From contig NZ_FMAR01000014.1 in assembly GCF_900094705.1 (NCBI RefSeq), positions 62,001 to 126,000 on the forward strand: 64,000 nt of DNA. The letters run 5' to 3'. The notes under the pieces were generated by a model. It made no database searches, was not told the DNA's origin, and saw nothing but the letters and a program-made list of their open reading frames with translations. Shown here one piece after another: positions 62,235 to 64,000 of this stretch. Positions within the stretch are counted from its first letter, which is position 1. Each line of letters begins with the position of its first letter. A program made the translations under genes and the position numbers. Source of the stretch: Chitinophaga costaii (GTDB lineage Bacteria; Bacteroidota; Bacteroidia; Chitinophagales; Chitinophagaceae).

Positions 62235-64000
62235 CTATTGTATCTTCAAGAATTTATGGATAAAGTTATAATTCTTCCCGTCTGTTATCTTTAAAAGGTA
62301 TAAGCCGGAAGGTAGGTCTGTTACATTGATGGTGGTTTGCAGGGAAGCGCCCACGCCAAGATGAATGTTTTTAACCAGGTGGCCGTTACTGCTGTACACC
62401 AACATGGATATATTGCCAGGTACCGTTTTCGATGTAGAAACATGCAGCTCATTGGACGTGGGATTCGGGAATATCTTAATATCCAGATCGTCGGGTACCG
62501 TTCCATCATCGTTCTGCACAATTATCTGCACGGTGGCCATGGAGGTCTCGCCGTTATTGTCCGTTACGGTCAATGAAAACACATACACCCCTGGCGTTGT
62601 AGCAACAGCCGTGGTGGTGGACTGGCTGGGACTCAGCAGGCTGGCAGCCGCAGGGCCAGATACCATATTCCATTGATAACTAACAATAGTTCCATCCGGA
62701 TCGTAAGAAGCGTTTCCGTCTAGGGTAAATGCACCGTAAGAAGCATTTACCACCTGATCCTGTCCTGCATTCGCCACTGGTGGTTGGTTATCGGTGGGTT
62801 CGCTCAGCACATTGATAGTAACCTTACTTTGAGCCGTGGCCCCACTATTATCCGTTACCGTCAATATAAATGTATGAAGGCCCACCGCCAGTTCGGTGAT
62901 CTGGGTAGTGGCTGCCTGCGGGTTTGCGATGGTAGCAGCGCCGCCACTTTGCTGTGTCCAACTGTATCCGGAAATAGTACCGTCTGGGTCGTAGGAAGCG
63001 CTTCCATCCAACGTAGCCGAATTAACAGGTAGCGTGATGGTAATATTGGCCCCCGCATTGGCTACCGGCGGAGTGTTTACCGTGCTGGCGGGTGTTACGG
63101 TTACCGTTATTTTATCGGTAGCTGTAGCACCTTTATCATCTGTAACGGTCAGCGAAAATATGTAGGTGCCTGCATATAATCCCGTAATGGCCGTGGAGGC
63201 GGTATTTGCGCTGGCAATAGTAGCCTGCCCACCGCTTACCTTCTGCCATTGATAACTTACAATACTGCCATCCGGATCGTAAGAAGCATTGCCATTCAAG
63301 GTAATGCTGCTATTAGGCAGCGCTATACTGATGTCGTTGCCCGCATTGGCCACAGGCGCCTTATTGGCCACCACGGCGGGTAATACGGTAATAGTAATCT
63401 TTGCTGTATTCGTAGCGCCAGCATTATCGGTAACGGTCAGTGAGAATACATAAGTACCTTGAAGCAAGCCGGAAATGGCCGTGGTGGCAGTAGATGGTTG
63501 TGCAATCGTTCCCCCGTTTCCACTAGTCTTGGTCCATTTGTAAGAAACAATACTGCCATCCGGATCGTAAGAATTGCTGCCATCCAGGGTAGCAGTATTG
63601 GTAGGCAGCGTGATAGTGAAATCACTGCCAGCATCGGCAACAGGCAACCGGTTGGTAACCGGTGCAGGGTCTACGGTAATCGTAACATTGTCGCTGGCCA
63701 CCGCGCCACTGTTGTCTGTAACGGTAAGTTTAAACACATAAGTACCCGCTACACTCAGCCCGGTAATGGCGGTGCGTACACTGGAGGGCTCGGCAATGGT
63801 AGCCGTAGCGCCACTTACCTGTGTCCATACATAACTGGCAATGGTACCATCGGGATCATAAGAATTACCACCATCCAGGTTATAGGTATTATTAGGCAGG
63901 TTAATGGAAGCATCTGTGCCGGCATTGGCCACAGGCGCCTTATTTACTACGGGTTGTGGGAATACGGTAATTGTAACCTGTGCGGTACTAACACTGCCCT
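62235..64000 (-). CDS. PKD-repeat protein with T9SS sorting domain (5' end outside the window)
   Basis: At least 588 residues; the frame is open to the window edge, and the GTG at 63932 is an internal Val in a repeat (NKAPVANAG). Five PKD/Ig-like repeats of about 96 residues, each with SYDPDG(T/S)I then W and VSG or QSG and LTVTDN; PKD folds are stalk or glycan-binding domains. The last ~85 residues are a T9SS type A sorting domain (IKIFPNPTSNELHV, LPSGLYLLKITDG, ending FLKIQ). It should be exported and fixed to the cell surface or released. The N-terminal, probably functional domain lies to the right. Confidence 0.9.
   Translation of the reverse strand, partial: GSVSTAQVTITVFPQPVVNKAPVANAGTDASINLPNNTYNLDGGNSYDPDGTIASYVWTQVSGATATIAEPSSVRTAITGLSVAGTYVFKLTVTDNSGAVASDNVTITVDPAPVTNRLPVADAGSDFTITLPTNTATLDGSNSYDPDGSIVSYKWTKTSGNGGTIAQPSTATTAISGLLQGTYVFSLTVTDNAGATNTAKITITVLPAVVANKAPVANAGNDISIALPNSSITLNGNASYDPDGSIVSYQWQKVSGGQATIASANTASTAITGLYAGTYIFSLTVTDDKGATATDKITVTVTPASTVNTPPVANAGANITITLPVNSATLDGSASYDPDGTISGYSWTQQSGGAATIANPQAATTQITELAVGLHTFILTVTDNSGATAQSKVTINVLSEPTDNQPPVANAGQDQVVNASYGAFTLDGNASYDPDGTIVSYQWNMVSGPAAASLLSPSQSTTTAVATTPGVYVFSLTVTDNNGETSMATVQIIVQNDDGTVPDDLDIKIFPNPTSNELHVSTSKTVPGNISMLVYSSNGHLVKNIHLGVGASLQTTINVTDLPSGLYLLKITDGKNYNFIHKFLKIQ
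62690..63870 (-). repeat. Five tandem PKD-coding repeats of about 288 bases
   Basis: The stretch coding SYDPDG recurs on the plus strand near 62692, 62981, 63268, 63555 and 63847. The DNA is close to identical around this point (CCATCCGGATCGTAAGAA in several copies), so the repeats can recombine and vary in number. Confidence 0.85.

Noticed and set aside
62690..63870. CRISPR-like regular spacing
   Set aside because: The ~288-base period is the coding length of PKD domains, not repeat-spacer units.
63930..63932. GTG at 63932 as the start of the PKD protein
   Set aside because: The frame continues to the window edge with repeat-like sequence (TAQVTITVFPQPVVNKAP), so the GTG is an internal Val.

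Overview
The window looks like chromosomal DNA from a Bacteroidota bacterium, most probably of the Chitinophagaceae (Chitinophaga-like). The signs are: SusC-type TonB receptors with an N-terminal carboxypeptidase-regulatory-like domain, a DUF5686 protein, two very large secreted proteins ending in a type IX secretion (T9SS) type A sorting domain, weak Shine-Dalgarno signals, and several near-perfect Bacteroidota promoters (TTG/TTTG, 19-21 bases, TAnnTTTG). The family assignment is inference. No rRNA, tRNA, CRISPR array, insertion sequence or integrase was seen.

Positions 1-35.7 kb are mostly housekeeping genes in short transcription units. In order: etfBA (electron transfer flavoprotein), a small TPR protein, tilS, serA, a serine beta-lactamase-like lipoprotein, a CDF metal exporter, thrS-infC, a rhomboid protease, a DUF3347-like lipoprotein with a TonB receptor, an ABC-F ATPase, a two-component system followed by a truncated membrane-fusion lipoprotein and a small Ala/Lys-rich exported protein, trhO, small membrane proteins, a DUF5686 protein, a methionine block (metZ and an OsmC protein, divergent from metX), a second TonB receptor, ychF, an SpmA-SpmB fusion and a polytopic membrane protein.

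Positions 35.7-62.1 kb form one large surface polysaccharide locus. A leftward arm (40.7 to 35.7 kb) has a stand-alone receiver, an initiating phosphoglycosyl transferase with a receiver-like N-terminus and three glycosyltransferases. A rightward arm (41.3 to 44.4 kb) has a glycosyltransferase, a methyltransferase and an acyltransferase. Next comes a 2256-residue secreted esterase/PA14/FnIII protein with its own terminator. A rightward operon (51.8 to 62.1 kb) follows with a Wzc-like protein, acyltransferase, Wzx flippase, glycosyltransferase, a 34-residue membrane ORF, a Wzy/WaaL-type protein, a half-length TolC-like protein, a secreted esterase and a third acyltransferase. Together these would build a polymer on undecaprenyl phosphate, flip, polymerise and export it, and decorate or trim it with acyl groups. 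No Wza/SLBB export protein lies in the locus; the TolC-like protein is the only outer-membrane channel candidate. The window ends inside a convergent gene for a PKD-repeat T9SS protein.

The most unusual points are a threefold repeated ~170-residue module of unknown family in the giant esterase, the half-length TolC-like protein in place of a Wza, the pseudo-receiver on the initiating transferase next to a stand-alone receiver, four 11-base-phased TTWAA elements beside the two-component system, and a sigma-54-like promoter in front of a 39-residue membrane ORF.
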